DNA of 64,000 bases. It comes from an uncultured Pseudomonadales bacterium. GTDB taxonomy: Bacteria; Pseudomonadota; Gammaproteobacteria; Pseudomonadales; Cellvibrionaceae. The notes beneath the pieces are model-generated. The model saw only the letters and a program-made list of their open reading frames with translations, was not told the origin of the DNA and ran no database searches. Numbering within the stretch: the first letter of the stretch is position 1; each line of letters opens with the position of its first letter. A program made the position numbers and the translations under genes. The DNA is taken from positions 215,616 to 279,615 of the forward strand of contig CANLBN010000006.1 of NCBI GenBank assembly GCA_947488935.1, given 5' to 3'. This document shows positions 9,757 through 19,585 of this stretch, in pieces.

Positions 9757-12700
9757 CTAGTATTTTCCTAACTCTGATAACGACGACTTAAATGCGGCTA
9801 TATTATCCTCTAAATCGGAAATTAGCCCAGCTAATGTATTAAAATCTAAATCATCTGCTCCATTTTCAATTATTTTCAGCGAACTTACAACTTGGTCTGC
9901 TTTGACTATCGAGGCTGCTCCAAGCATTTTGTGAGCAACATTTTTTATAATGGCTTTATTATCGCTTTTTAGGCCTTCGTTTATCTCAGCTAGGTCGTTG
10001 TCGGTAGCACGCCAATAGGATTCGAGCATCGGCGCAACATTGTCGTCACCTAAAAATATCTCACTTAATTCTCTGAGTTTATCCCTATCAAGCATAGCCT
10101 TATTATCAGTTTTTTCAACATCATCGCCCCGAGAAGTCGCATTACTGGCTATCCAGTGCGAGAGGCATTTGTCTAAATCGGCAATTTGTATGGGTTTAAC
10201 CAATAAGTCATTCATGCCATTTTGGATGCATTTTTCTTTTTCTCCACTCAAGGCATTGGCTGTCATCGCTATAATAGGTATGTCTACTTTACTATGTTCA
10301 CGAATATAGCGGGAAAGTGCATAGCCATCGGTATTTGGCATATGGCAATCCGTTAATACTCCATCAAAATTACCATTTTTCCACGTACTCATCGCCTGAT
10401 ATCCATCTTCTACAACCTCATATTGATACCCCAAATGATCTAACTGCCGAGTAATCAAACTTCTATTGGTCGGGTGATCCTCGGCGACGAGTAATTTAAT
10501 AGATTTTTTAGGTGACTGAGCATTATTAGCGCTGGGTAATACATCCGTGTCATCGACGATATCAAGAGAAATATCTACAAGGAGCTCCAAAAAGCTAGGC
10601 TGTAACGGATTTGTGTTTAACAGTGCATTATTAGGCATAAAGGAGTTAGCACTAAGGTTATCTTCGTTGACGAGTTGTATCACCTTAGTATGAGGAATAA
10701 GTTGTTTTATATAGCTTGTTGCATTCCCTAGTTTTTCTTCTCTCACCAAAGATAGCAATAATGCTTTATCAATAAAAATGATATCAACATCGAGCTTATC
10801 AATCATTGCTTTTAACATTGCGGTTTTTTCAGAAATGATACTTGGAACATGAACACTCCCTCCCGAATACGTCAAATGCTGTTCCAAAATATCGCAAACC
10901 AAACGATCATTACTGAGTATAGAAAACCTAAAGCCACACCATTTTTCTTTTTTTGATACATCAGTGTGGCTATATTCGACTGCTTGGCTGTAGTTTATTT
11001 TTGTGCCGAAATTCATGTTACTTTCTAACTCAATACTACCCCCCATAAGCTCAGATAAGCGTTTACAAATACTAAGACCTAAGCCACTACCAGAGAACTG
11101 TCGCTGAGACTCAACACCTACCTGCACAAAATCTTGAAATAGCTTGGCTTGGTTGTCTTCACTAATACCAATACCTGTATCTTTTATAGAAATGCTCAAT
11201 TGATTGGTGCCATCATCATTGCTCAATAGTTTGGCATAAACAGATACACCACCTTTAGAAGTAAATTTAATGGCATTATTCAAAAAATTATTAACAATTT
11301 GGGAGATTCTTGCAGCATCGATTTGAAATTGGCGATTAAGTTCAGGGCTCACAAACATTTCTAAAAATAAACCTTTATCATAGGCATTTTGAGCTAGCGT
11401 ATTAACGCAAGCCTCTATCATTTCGTTGATATTCGCCGGTTCAATAATCAAATCCATTTTGTTGGCTTCTATTTTAGAAAAATCCAGCACGTCATTTAAA
11501 ATACTGAGCAAATTCTCAGAAGACGTTCTTGCTAGGTGAGCCATTGTCATTTGCTCTGAGGTTAACTTTGATTTTTCTAATAGTTCGAGCATACCCATAA
11601 TGCCATTCAACGGTGTTCGCAGCTCATGGCTAATTACCGCAAGGAAGTTTGATTTAGCCTTATTGGCCATTTTAGCATCTTGCTCGGCAATCAATAATTT
11701 TTTAGCAATTCTTTTACGCCGATTGATTTCCTTTTTGAGTTTATACAACCATAAAGAACCAAAAGCCAAGATAAATAGCACTGCGGCTAAAATTTGATAA
11801 ATTAATCTATAGTTGATCTTTTCGCTGTACTCAACAGCATTCCATTTATCGTAAATTGCTTGCTGCTCTTTAGAGTTAATGATCGCATCTAACGCTCTAT
11901 TTAAAATAGCCACTAATTCAGGTTTATCTGGCTGCACTGCAAAAGCCAGGCTCAAATCAAAATCTGATTTACCTACAAGCCGAACATTCTGTAAACCTAA
12001 TACTTTAATATTGTAAAGGGCTTGTGGAGAATTTGTAAAAACAGCATCAATTTTTCGAGTAGAAACTCCCACCAAGGCATCTTGAATGGAATCAAAAAAA
12101 TAGAATTTTTGATTGGGGTACGTGGTAACAACTGCGCTTGTGATGCCATAGTCTTTGACTAGACCAATTCTCTGGTCTCTTATCTGCTCAAAACTATCGA
12201 CATAGTCTTCTGTATTACGCATCACAAACACAACAGGTGTTTTAGAATAGTTTTTGGTAAACAATAATTGCTCACTCAGAAACGAACTAGATGTCTCGGA
12301 TAAGATATCAACCTCGCCAGATTTTGCTAACTCAACTGACTCTGTCCATGTTTTGGTTGGAATAAACTCAAACTCTACACCCAGCATTCGTTGAATAATT
12401 TTAAGATGATCAGCTACTTGACCTATGTATTGACCATCTTCATCAAAAGCTTCATAGGGCAGCCAATCTGGGTCACCGGTAAAGGTAATGGGAGAAATGC
12501 TCTCTAAATATGCTCTCTCAGAAGTCGTTAATTCAATGCTGGAGCTATCATTGCTTAAAGCAACAGGTATAGATAGCCACCTCGAGACTATCTCACGTAA
12601 TAATGTGGGATCGGCAAAGCTACGGGCTTTTGATATTATGCTAAACAGCTCAGGGGCTTCGTTACTAACAAAAAGCGTAGCTGTTAAAGAGATATCCGTC

Positions 12701-13398
12701 TCCCCTGCAAATATTAAGTCTTGATAACCGTTCAATGCCAGAATACTTCTACTAAATGTCCTTGGAGTAACAAAAGCACCTAACTCACCACTAGACACTT
12801 TATTAAGGCCATCTCTTGTATTATCTACTTCTTCAAAAATAACATCGGGATACTCTTTAAACAAAGTTTGGGCATAACCATAATTTGTTACAATACCGAC
12901 ACGTCTATGATTAAAACCCGTAAGATCTTTAACGGGAGAATTTATGTCTTTTGTGACAATAGCGATACTACTAGAGACAGAGCTCTCAATAGGAGTAAAT
13001 GTCTTATTGAGAATAATATCCGAGCTATCACCGGAGATAACATCAACTTTTCCATCGACAGCTAATTGCAATGCCCGAACCCTGTCGTAGACTGGAGTTA
13101 TATCAAATTCAAGGCCAGTGATTTCTGTTATTACATCAAGGTAATCAGCGGCAAGACCGGTATAACGGCCCGATGCACTAAAAGTACCTAATGGTTCCCA
13201 ATCAGGAATGCCGGTATAGCGTACAGAGGAATTATTTTTTAACCACTCACGCTCGCTGCTTGTCAATGTCGACAAAAAGTCAGTATTGGCGCCTGTCTGA
13301 GCCACAGCAGCGGGTATCAGTAACGTAGACTGTATTAATACAATCGCTATAACTAACCCATAATTTAAGTGGAATAAATTTAGACGTGCAGATTTCAT
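9757..13398 (-). CDS. Unorthodox hybrid histidine kinase with tandem periplasmic binding domains (EvgS/BvgS/RocS1 type)
   Basis: Inner-membrane sensor kinase of 1213 residues. A signal/anchor segment (about 10-33) leads to two tandem SBP_bac_3 domains (about 50-280 and 295-520), a membrane helix (about 533-553), a HisKA domain with H591 in SHELRTPLNG, and an ATPase domain with the N-box around N703-N708, DTGIGI and GSGLGLSIC. Residues ~815-950 look like a degenerate receiver (D877 in VDIIFIDKAL). A true receiver follows with D1017 in LTDCHMPNTDG, then an HPt domain with H1156 in VAHKMLGAAS. This is a full His-Asp-His relay. The only co-transcribed output is the REC-EAL protein; no DNA-binding regulator (as in RocA1, EvgA or BvgA) is adjacent, so the relay most simply controls c-di-GMP. 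Confidence 0.93.
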   Translation of the reverse strand: MKSARLNLFHLNYGLVIAIVLIQSTLLIPAAVAQTGANTDFLSTLTSSEREWLKNNSSVRYTGIPDWEPLGTFSASGRYTGLAADYLDVITEITGLEFDITPVYDRVRALQLAVDGKVDVISGDSSDIILNKTFTPIESSVSSSIAIVTKDINSPVKDLTGFNHRRVGIVTNYGYAQTLFKEYPDVIFEEVDNTRDGLNKVSSGELGAFVTPRTFSRSILALNGYQDLIFAGETDISLTATLFVSNEAPELFSIISKARSFADPTLLREIVSRWLSIPVALSNDSSSIELTTSERAYLESISPITFTGDPDWLPYEAFDEDGQYIGQVADHLKIIQRMLGVEFEFIPTKTWTESVELAKSGEVDILSETSSSFLSEQLLFTKNYSKTPVVFVMRNTEDYVDSFEQIRDQRIGLVKDYGITSAVVTTYPNQKFYFFDSIQDALVGVSTRKIDAVFTNSPQALYNIKVLGLQNVRLVGKSDFDLSLAFAVQPDKPELVAILNRALDAIINSKEQQAIYDKWNAVEYSEKINYRLIYQILAAVLFILAFGSLWLYKLKKEINRRKRIAKKLLIAEQDAKMANKAKSNFLAVISHELRTPLNGIMGMLELLEKSKLTSEQMTMAHLARTSSENLLSILNDVLDFSKIEANKMDLIIEPANINEMIEACVNTLAQNAYDKGLFLEMFVSPELNRQFQIDAARISQIVNNFLNNAIKFTSKGGVSVYAKLLSNDDGTNQLSISIKDTGIGISEDNQAKLFQDFVQVGVESQRQFSGSGLGLSICKRLSELMGGSIELESNMNFGTKINYSQAVEYSHTDVSKKEKWCGFRFSILSNDRLVCDILEQHLTYSGGSVHVPSIISEKTAMLKAMIDKLDVDIIFIDKALLLSLVREEKLGNATSYIKQLIPHTKVIQLVNEDNLSANSFMPNNALLNTNPLQPSFLELLVDISLDIVDDTDVLPSANNAQSPKKSIKLLVAEDHPTNRSLITRQLDHLGYQYEVVEDGYQAMSTWKNGNFDGVLTDCHMPNTDGYALSRYIREHSKVDIPIIAMTANALSGEKEKCIQNGMNDLLVKPIQIADLDKCLSHWIASNATSRGDDVEKTDNKAMLDRDKLRELSEIFLGDDNVAPMLESYWRATDNDLAEINEGLKSDNKAIIKNVAHKMLGAASIVKADQVVSSLKIIENGADDLDFNTLAGLISDLEDNIAAFKSSLSELGKY

Positions 13399-13561
13399 AG
13401 GATATTTTCAAGCAGCTCTTATCTACTACCACTAATCTTAGTTTAACTCAGCTTAAAAGTCTCATATTTAGCATTAAATAAGGGGTATTATTCTCATACC
13501 CCTCTCAATTTAATTCAAGTATCGATATACTCACGCCTGATTTATAACTATAGGGTTCTCA

Positions 13562-14377
13562 ATGAAAGTTATCTCAATTAATGTCAACGGCATTAGAGCT
13601 GCGGCTCGTAAAGGTATGTTTGAGTGGTTAAAAATAGTGGATGCCGACATTATTTGCCTGCAAGAACTTAAAGCACAACCCGAGCAAATAGACGGTGAGG
13701 AGTTTCATCTAGACGGATACCATCGCTATATTCATTGCGCCGAAAAAAAAGGCTATAGCAGCGTTGGTATTTACTGCAAAGTAAAACCCGAAAAAGTCCA
13801 TAAAGGTATAGGCGCTATTAGCACAGCAGACTGGTCCGATGTCGACCGAGAGGGTCGCTATATACAAGCTGACTTTAAAGGATTTAGTGTTGCATCACTG
13901 TATATGCCCTCGGGTTCTTCTAAAGAAGAGCGCCAACTGTTTAAGTATGACCTAATGGAGCGTTTTGAACCCGTTTTACAAAGCATGTTACGCAAGCGAC
14001 GAGAATTTATTATTTGTGGCGACTGGAACATTGCGCATAAAAAAGTGGATCTTAAAAACTGGCGAGGTAATCAAAAGAATTCGGGATTTTTACCCCAAGA
14101 ACGAGCATGGATGGATTGGCTATTAAATGATGGTGAAAACCTGCGTAAAAAACCTTTACGTTTTGGCGATGCCTTTAGAGTTATCAACAGCAATGAGCAC
14201 GAATATACTTGGTGGTCTAATCGTGGCCAAGCGTGGGCAAACAATACAGGGTGGCGTATTGATTACCAAATCATAACACCCGGATTGGTCGAAAAAGTGA
14301 TACCAGAATCAGATTTGATCTACAAAGAAGAGCGCTTTTCAGACCACGCCCCTCTGGTTATTGAATATGATATTTAA
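13562..14377 (+). CDS. xthA: Exodeoxyribonuclease III (ExoA/Xth family)
   Basis: Base-excision-repair AP endonuclease with 3'-5' exonuclease and 3'-phosphatase activity. The 271-residue product shows the endonuclease/exonuclease/phosphatase fold signatures in order: SINVNGIRAA, CLQELKA (metal-binding Glu), SLYMPSGS, CGDWNIAH (catalytic Asp and Asn) and the C-terminal SDHAPLVIEYDI. It reads divergently from the hybrid kinase with 163 bases between them. No partner genes follow in the same direction. Confidence 0.93.
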   Translation: MKVISINVNGIRAAARKGMFEWLKIVDADIICLQELKAQPEQIDGEEFHLDGYHRYIHCAEKKGYSSVGIYCKVKPEKVHKGIGAISTADWSDVDREGRYIQADFKGFSVASLYMPSGSSKEERQLFKYDLMERFEPVLQSMLRKRREFIICGDWNIAHKKVDLKNWRGNQKNSGFLPQERAWMDWLLNDGENLRKKPLRFGDAFRVINSNEHEYTWWSNRGQAWANNTGWRIDYQIITPGLVEKVIPESDLIYKEERFSDHAPLVIEYDI

Positions 14378-14418
14378 TCCTAGAGCACTATGTTTTACTG
14401 TTATGACTAACAAAAGAG

Positions 14419-14760
14419 TTATTGGGTGAATTGTTTATAAATCATAAACACGATAAATATACCAACAGCCATAAAAATCACCTTATTCGTGCTACTAGAG
14501 CGCTTATTAATACCTTGGTGAGTAGTAGGCTCACTCTGCCCCGTTGCACTACTAGCATTGTGGCTTACCTCAGGCCCTTTGGTCTCCTCACAAGCCCCCT
14601 GCTCTAGGGTACCGTCGCGATAACTATCGACAATATCTTTGCTTTCCTTTAAGCCGATATTGCGCAGCTCTCTTAGCATTTTAATCGCCTCAATAGTATT
14701 TCCGGTATTAATGAGCTCAATGATTTCGGGCTCAAGGTCCGTTGTTTGCTGTTTATTCAT
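14419..14760 (-). CDS. Small membrane protein with ribosomal L7/L12 C-terminal-like fold
   Basis: A 113-residue protein. Its first ~45 residues (ELINTGNTIEAIKMLRELRNIGLKESKDIVD) match the helical pattern of the ribosomal L7/L12 C-terminal domain, in which 'GLKEAK.LV' is typical. A polar, low-complexity linker then leads to a single C-terminal membrane helix (about residues 92-108), placing the L7/L12-like head in the cytoplasm as a tail-anchored protein. The same combination is known in hypothetical proteins of other proteobacteria, without an assigned function. A GGAG-like ribosome site (AAGGAGAC) precedes the ATG. Confidence 0.7.
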   Translation of the reverse strand: MNKQQTTDLEPEIIELINTGNTIEAIKMLRELRNIGLKESKDIVDSYRDGTLEQGACEETKGPEVSHNASSATGQSEPTTHQGINKRSSSTNKVIFMAVGIFIVFMIYKQFTQ

Positions 14761-14825
14761 CTATTTTGTCTCCTTAAAAAATATCCAGGTATTGGGTGGG
14801 TTATTGAGCCTGACTAGCCATTGTG

Positions 14826-16016
14826 TTAATTAACGGCCAGTTCAATATCACCCGACTCCAACAAAGTGATTAACACATCTTTTTCTACTTCACTCACAGG
14901 GGTCAATAATAAACCATCGCAAATTTCTTTGGCGAATAATTCACCCACACTAAAAGCGACGCCGTTAACAAATAACGACTTATCAGAAAACGCAAAACGA
15001 CTATAAACCGGTTGCAGCAACGCTAGGCCATTTTCATTAATAAGCTGGTTGATGCCCTCTAAAGTGAGTTCATCTTGATCAGCTTCCTCACCTTCTTCTA
15101 TAGGTGGCAAATAACGAGGCTCGGTAACTAGTTGGCCAAAGGATTTATTGATAGCCCCCTGTATTTTTTGTGGTGTTAATGTTTGTACTAAAGCACTTAA
15201 TTGAGTTTCGACAACGGTATTTATCCGAAAACTATTTTCATCTATAGAGCTGTTTTCCGAACCATCTACTTTATCTCGGTAGCGCTGGTTTTCATCACCT
15301 AATTGCGCAATGTCATCGATTAGGTTTTCAAGCGTAGCCAGTAATAATTCCTTTTGCGAGGGCGCTCTAAAGCCAACTGACAATGTAATACAATCATCAG
15401 TCACTGCGGTACCCCAATGAGCTACGCCTGCAGGGATATACAGGACATCCCCTGGGTTTACCGTCATGGTTTGCTCGGTGACGAATTCATCCAACAATTT
15501 AACCTGAGCGTTCGCCTGTAACGTCGAGGCATCATTACACATTTGTCCAAGCTTCCACTCTCGGGTGCCCGATACCTGTAATAAAAATACATCGTAATAA
15601 TCAAAATGAGGGCCTACACCACCACCGATAGGTGCAAAACTTGCCATAATATCTTCCAAGCGCCATTTAGGTAAAAACGAAAACATCCCCATAACAGCAT
15701 TCACTTCCTCGATCCATTGATCGACACCTTGTACTAATAATGTCCAGTTTTTTTCGGGCATGGACTGTAAGTATTCTTCGCTGAAAGGCCCCTGTTCACA
15801 ACTCCATTGGCTGTTCATCCCAAAACCTTTGATGATACGTGCCTCGCCATCTTCCTCACAGGCTATAGCCATCAAGTCGCTAGCATCGACAACACCCATT
15901 AAGTCATTGAGAGAAGCGCGCAGTAAAAGCGCTTTCTTTTGCCAGTATTGCCGTAAAAAAATTGCTTCTGTAAGCCCTGTAGATTCTGAAAATATCGACA
16001 CACAAACCCTATTCAT
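14826..16016 (-). CDS. roxA: Ribosomal oxygenase RoxA (L16 arginine hydroxylase, YcfD family)
   Basis: Fe(II)/2-oxoglutarate-dependent JmjC/cupin oxygenase that in E. coli hydroxylates an arginine of ribosomal protein L16. The double-stranded beta-helix core shows the iron triad H137 and D139 in GVGPHFDYYDVF plus H200 in IPAGVAHWGTAV; GTREWKLGQ is also typical of YcfD. The C-terminal ~190 residues form the dimerisation and winged-helix-like region of the family. 396 residues is normal to slightly long. Monocistronic, 65 bases upstream of the small L7/L12-like gene in the same direction. Confidence 0.9.
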   Translation of the reverse strand: MNRVCVSIFSESTGLTEAIFLRQYWQKKALLLRASLNDLMGVVDASDLMAIACEEDGEARIIKGFGMNSQWSCEQGPFSEEYLQSMPEKNWTLLVQGVDQWIEEVNAVMGMFSFLPKWRLEDIMASFAPIGGGVGPHFDYYDVFLLQVSGTREWKLGQMCNDASTLQANAQVKLLDEFVTEQTMTVNPGDVLYIPAGVAHWGTAVTDDCITLSVGFRAPSQKELLLATLENLIDDIAQLGDENQRYRDKVDGSENSSIDENSFRINTVVETQLSALVQTLTPQKIQGAINKSFGQLVTEPRYLPPIEEGEEADQDELTLEGINQLINENGLALLQPVYSRFAFSDKSLFVNGVAFSVGELFAKEICDGLLLTPVSEVEKDVLITLLESGDIELAVN

Positions 16017-16059
16017 TCGATGTAAAGCAAAACATCATAACGTAAAACTTTAAAAAATA

Positions 16060-16081
16060 TGACACATTCCTGTCATATTCC
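16060..16081 (+). promoter_or_regulatory. Possible Pho box (two 11-base direct repeats)
   Basis: TGACACATTCC (16060-16070) is followed immediately by TGTCATATTCC (16071-16081), an exact 11-base period; the second unit with the preceding C gives the perfect CTGTCAT half-site of PhoB boxes. It lies about 50 bases upstream of the phytase/esterase-like gene. PhoB control is inferred from the pattern only. Confidence 0.45.
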
Positions 16082-16129
16082 CTCCTTAACATAGCGACCT
16101 AATTTTTGAATCTATCTTATGGACCCAAT

Positions 16130-18307
16130 ATGATATTACCGACTAATAAAATAGCGCTACTGGCAAGCATGGCCATTACCTTAGCATGCACGAATAGTTA
16201 TGCTGATTCCTTTCATCGCATTTCAACTTGGTCTACTGCCAGTAACTTGCCTAAAAGTGCGGCCATCGAAACTGAAACATCAGCAGAAATAATAACCGCA
16301 AGCTCCGATGGTAAAACACTCATTTATTCAGATAGCCCGTTAGGCGGTATAGGCTTTATCGATATTAGTGATGAAAAGTTACCCAAAGCGCTTGGTTTTT
16401 TACAGCTAGATGGAGAGCCAACATCCGTTGCAGCATCAAAAAAATACGTGCTTGCTGGAGTTAATACATCAAAGAACTTTACATCACCCAGCGGTAAATT
16501 AACGACGATTAACATCCAACAACAACGCATTGTTGGCAGCTGTGACCTAGGTGGCCAACCTGATTCTGTAGCAGTCTCTAAAGACAACAAATACGTTGCT
16601 ATTGCCATCGAGAACGAAAGAGACGAAGACCTTAATGATGGTCTTTTACCACAATTACCCGCGGGTAATCTTGTGATTGCCCCTCTAAAAAATGGTAAGC
16701 CAAATTGCGAACAAAAAACAATCGTAAGCTTGAATGGTCTCGCAGAAATTGGCCCTACAGACCCAGAGCCAGAATTTGTAGATTTCAACAACAACAATGA
16801 AATTGTACTGACACTTCAAGAAAATAATCATATTGTTGTAATCAGTGCTAAAGATGGAAAGATTACCAATCATTTCTCAGCAGGTTCAGTCGATCTAAAA
16901 AATATAGACACTGAGGAAGAACGTGCGCTTACATTCGATGGTCAACAAAGCAACCGTAAGCGCGAGCCCGATGCTGTTAAGTGGATTGACAATGATCGTT
17001 TTATTACTGCAAACGAAGGTGATTACGAAGGCGGCTCACGTAGCTTTACCATCTTTAATAAAAACGGAAAAGTACTATTTGAGTCTGGCTTAGATCTTGA
17101 GTATCGCATTGTAAGAGCAGGCCACTACCCCGAGAAACGCTCAGGCAATAAAGGTGTAGAACCAGAAGGGATCGAAGTTGCGCGCTTTAGTGGTAATACG
17201 TATTTATTTGTACTAGCAGAGCGTTCAGGTATCGTCGGCGTTTACAAAGATACAGGCGGCAAACCTGAATTTGTTCAACTATTACCCGCAGGTGTCGCAC
17301 CCGAAGGTGCCATTGCTATACCCGAACGCAACCTGCTAGCAGTGGCCAATGAAAAAGATTTAATAGAAGATAACGGGCCACGCTCACACGTCATGCTGTA
17401 TCAACTTAGCGACCAAGAACCAAACTACCCACACATAGAATCGATTAGCAAAAAAGAACGTCCTATTGGCTGGGGAGCATTATCTGGCTTAGTCGCCGAC
17501 GATAAAAAGCCTGGTATCTTATACGCTGTAAACGATAGCTTTTACAAAGAACAACCCACCATTTTTACTATCAACGCTAATAAAACCCCAGCAAAAATAA
17601 CAAAAGCAACAATCGTTACCAAATACGGCTCGCCTGCAAAAAATCTAGATATGGAAGGTATTACAACCGATGGCAAAGGTGGATTTTGGATTGCCTCCGA
17701 GGGTAATTCTAAAAAATCGGTGCCTCATGCGATTTACCACGTGAGTAAAACCGGAGAAATAAAAGAAGAAATACTTTTCCCAAAAGAGCTACTAAAGCAT
17801 GAGATACGCTTTGGTGCAGAGGGCATTACACGTATCGGCGATACTTTGTGGATAGCCATACAACGCCCATGGAAAGACGACCCTAAAAACATGACTAAAC
17901 TTGTCTCTTATGATACTAATACTAAACAATGGAGTGCCGTACACTACCCTCTCGACACAGTAAAAAAAGGCTGGGTAGGACTATCGGAAATTAGCGCTCA
18001 CGAGGGTTATCTCTACATCGTTGAAAGAGACAACAACGTTGCCGATGCCGCAGAAATAAAACGGCTCTATCGCGTCAGCCAAAAATATTTAAGCAGTAGT
18101 AGCCTGCCTGGCAAACTACCTATTGTTAAAAAAGAATTAGCCTATGACTTTATTCCAAAGCTACAGTCTTTCAATGGTTATATTGCTGAGAAACTAGAAG
18201 GATTTACTTTCGATAGAAACGGAAACGCCTTTGCCATCACTGACAATGACGGCGTCGATGACAACTCTGGCGAGACTCTATTTTTTAACATAGAAAAAAT
18301 TCAATAG
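16130..18307 (+). CDS. Exported beta-propeller protein with C-terminal esterase-like/phytase-like domain
   Basis: Predicted secreted or periplasmic protein of 725 residues. The ATG at 16130 gives a clean signal peptide (MILPTNKIALLASM... cleaved near NSYADS); the TTG at 16106 only adds residues. The first ~410 residues have repeated 'DSVAVSKDNKYVAIA', 'EPEGIEVARF', 'APEGAIAIPERNLLAVANE' strands typical of a seven-bladed propeller of the choice-of-anchor-I kind. From ~430 on (LSGLVADDKKPGILYAVND, DMEGITTDGKGGFWIASEG, FGAEGITRIGDTLWIAIQRP) it matches the 'esterase-like activity of phytase' family. The phosphate-ester role fits the upstream Pho-box-like repeat, but the substrate is unknown. A hairpin follows the stop codon, then a porin gene. 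Confidence 0.8.
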   Translation: MILPTNKIALLASMAITLACTNSYADSFHRISTWSTASNLPKSAAIETETSAEIITASSDGKTLIYSDSPLGGIGFIDISDEKLPKALGFLQLDGEPTSVAASKKYVLAGVNTSKNFTSPSGKLTTINIQQQRIVGSCDLGGQPDSVAVSKDNKYVAIAIENERDEDLNDGLLPQLPAGNLVIAPLKNGKPNCEQKTIVSLNGLAEIGPTDPEPEFVDFNNNNEIVLTLQENNHIVVISAKDGKITNHFSAGSVDLKNIDTEEERALTFDGQQSNRKREPDAVKWIDNDRFITANEGDYEGGSRSFTIFNKNGKVLFESGLDLEYRIVRAGHYPEKRSGNKGVEPEGIEVARFSGNTYLFVLAERSGIVGVYKDTGGKPEFVQLLPAGVAPEGAIAIPERNLLAVANEKDLIEDNGPRSHVMLYQLSDQEPNYPHIESISKKERPIGWGALSGLVADDKKPGILYAVNDSFYKEQPTIFTINANKTPAKITKATIVTKYGSPAKNLDMEGITTDGKGGFWIASEGNSKKSVPHAIYHVSKTGEIKEEILFPKELLKHEIRFGAEGITRIGDTLWIAIQRPWKDDPKNMTKLVSYDTNTKQWSAVHYPLDTVKKGWVGLSEISAHEGYLYIVERDNNVADAAEIKRLYRVSQKYLSSSSLPGKLPIVKKELAYDFIPKLQSFNGYIAEKLEGFTFDRNGNAFAITDNDGVDDNSGETLFFNIEKIQ

Positions 18308-18317
18308 CACACTCAAG

Positions 18318-18342
18318 AAAGAGGTTGAGAGTCAACCTCTTT
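18318..18342 (+). terminator. Hairpin after the phytase-like gene
   Basis: AAAGAGGTTGA pairs with TCAACCTCTTT around a three-base GAG loop, 11 bases after the stop codon. The T-run behind it is poor (CGCTTTACC), so termination may be partial and allow read-through towards the porin. Confidence 0.6.
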
Positions 18343-18569
18343 CGCTTTACCCCCTCCCTAAGTATTTTCACCTATCTTTAATTACAATAATTTTTATTTT
18401 TCACAACACTACCAATTAACTTTATATATTTATTTTTTAAAAAAAACTTTAATATAAAAGAAATATAACTTACATATTACTGAAACATTCAGCCACTAAC
18501 ATACCCTTCCGTTAACCAAGCAAACATTTAAAAAATCTTTTTAATTATATTTTACCACAGGGGTTATGT

Positions 18570-19562
18570 ATGAAATTATTACCACTTGCAGTAGCATTTG
18601 GCCTTATCGCTACGTCTGGAGCAGCAAACGCCGCTACTATTTTTAAACAAGGTGGGTTGACTTATAAAGTTGACGGCGACATTCAAATACAACTTCGCAG
18701 AGACAATGACGAAGACAACAACACAGAAATTGACATCGATGACTCTGAGTTAAAAAACAAAATCACTTACGATTTAGGTAGCGGTTATAAAGCTTTTGCA
18801 GAAGCGCACTTCGACATTGGCAAGGATGAAGACGGCGAGGTCGAAGCCGAAGAAACATTTGTTGGCTTCAAAAATAAAGTATTTAAGATTTCATTTGGTC
18901 GCCAAGATTATGTTACTGACGACTTCGCAACTGAGCGTGCTATTGAAGAGCCATTTGCAGAATCTGCATTTGAAGAAGATAGCGCTACCGGCGCAAACGA
19001 TCGTTTTGATAACGATGGCGCAGTAGACGGCGAAGACGTTATCTCAGCATCTATCAGAGCTGGTGCATTTGACATTCACTTTTCACAGGATTTGGGTGGA
19101 GAGGATGAGGACGATTTTTCATCATCTGATCTTTACGTGACTGCAAAAGTAAACAAGTATTTTCAAGTAGGTGTTGCCGCACAGGTATTAGAAGAAGAAG
19201 GTGGTTTAGAATCTGACACTTACGGCGTTAATTTCGAAGCTAAATTAGGCCCTGTATCACTAGCAGGTGACTACAGTGAAAAAGACATCGACGATGTTGA
19301 TAATCTCGACATTGAAGTGCTTAATTTATCGGCTGGGTTTAAAGTAGCTAAAAACACCAAAGCCATTATTGGTTACACTAATATTGACAACGATAGCCTA
19401 GGCGATGTTGACGTTTACTATGCAAACGTGACTTATAAATTTCCTAAAGCGAAAAACGTGAGTGTATTTGCAGAGATTCAAGGCATCAGCGACAACACTA
19501 ATATCGACGATTTTAGTGAAGATCAAACTGGCTTCCTAGCTGGCATGCGTATCAAATTCTAA
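18570..19562 (+). CDS. Outer-membrane general porin, very acidic
   Basis: A 330-residue Gram-negative porin. It has a signal peptide (MKLLPLAVAFGLIATSGAANA|A), alternating beta-strand pattern throughout, and ends in GMRIKF with the C-terminal Phe needed for Bam-dependent insertion. Asp and Glu are unusually frequent in the loops (DNDEDNNTEIDIDDSE, GGEDEDDFSSSD), as expected for a marine organism or for cation selectivity. An AT-rich, 260-base leader precedes it, and a strong terminator follows, so it is a monocistronic, probably highly expressed gene. Substrate cannot be read from the sequence; phosphate-ester uptake is only suggested by its neighbour. Confidence 0.88.
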   Translation: MKLLPLAVAFGLIATSGAANAATIFKQGGLTYKVDGDIQIQLRRDNDEDNNTEIDIDDSELKNKITYDLGSGYKAFAEAHFDIGKDEDGEVEAEETFVGFKNKVFKISFGRQDYVTDDFATERAIEEPFAESAFEEDSATGANDRFDNDGAVDGEDVISASIRAGAFDIHFSQDLGGEDEDDFSSSDLYVTAKVNKYFQVGVAAQVLEEEGGLESDTYGVNFEAKLGPVSLAGDYSEKDIDDVDNLDIEVLNLSAGFKVAKNTKAIIGYTNIDNDSLGDVDVYYANVTYKFPKAKNVSVFAEIQGISDNTNIDDFSEDQTGFLAGMRIKF

Positions 19563-19585
19563 AAAAGCTTTGCCCCCCCCTTATT

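Noticed and set aside
18480..18510. Pho box in front of the porin
   Set aside because: CTGAAACATTCAGCCACTAAC has the 11-base rhythm only weakly and no good CTGTCAT half-site.
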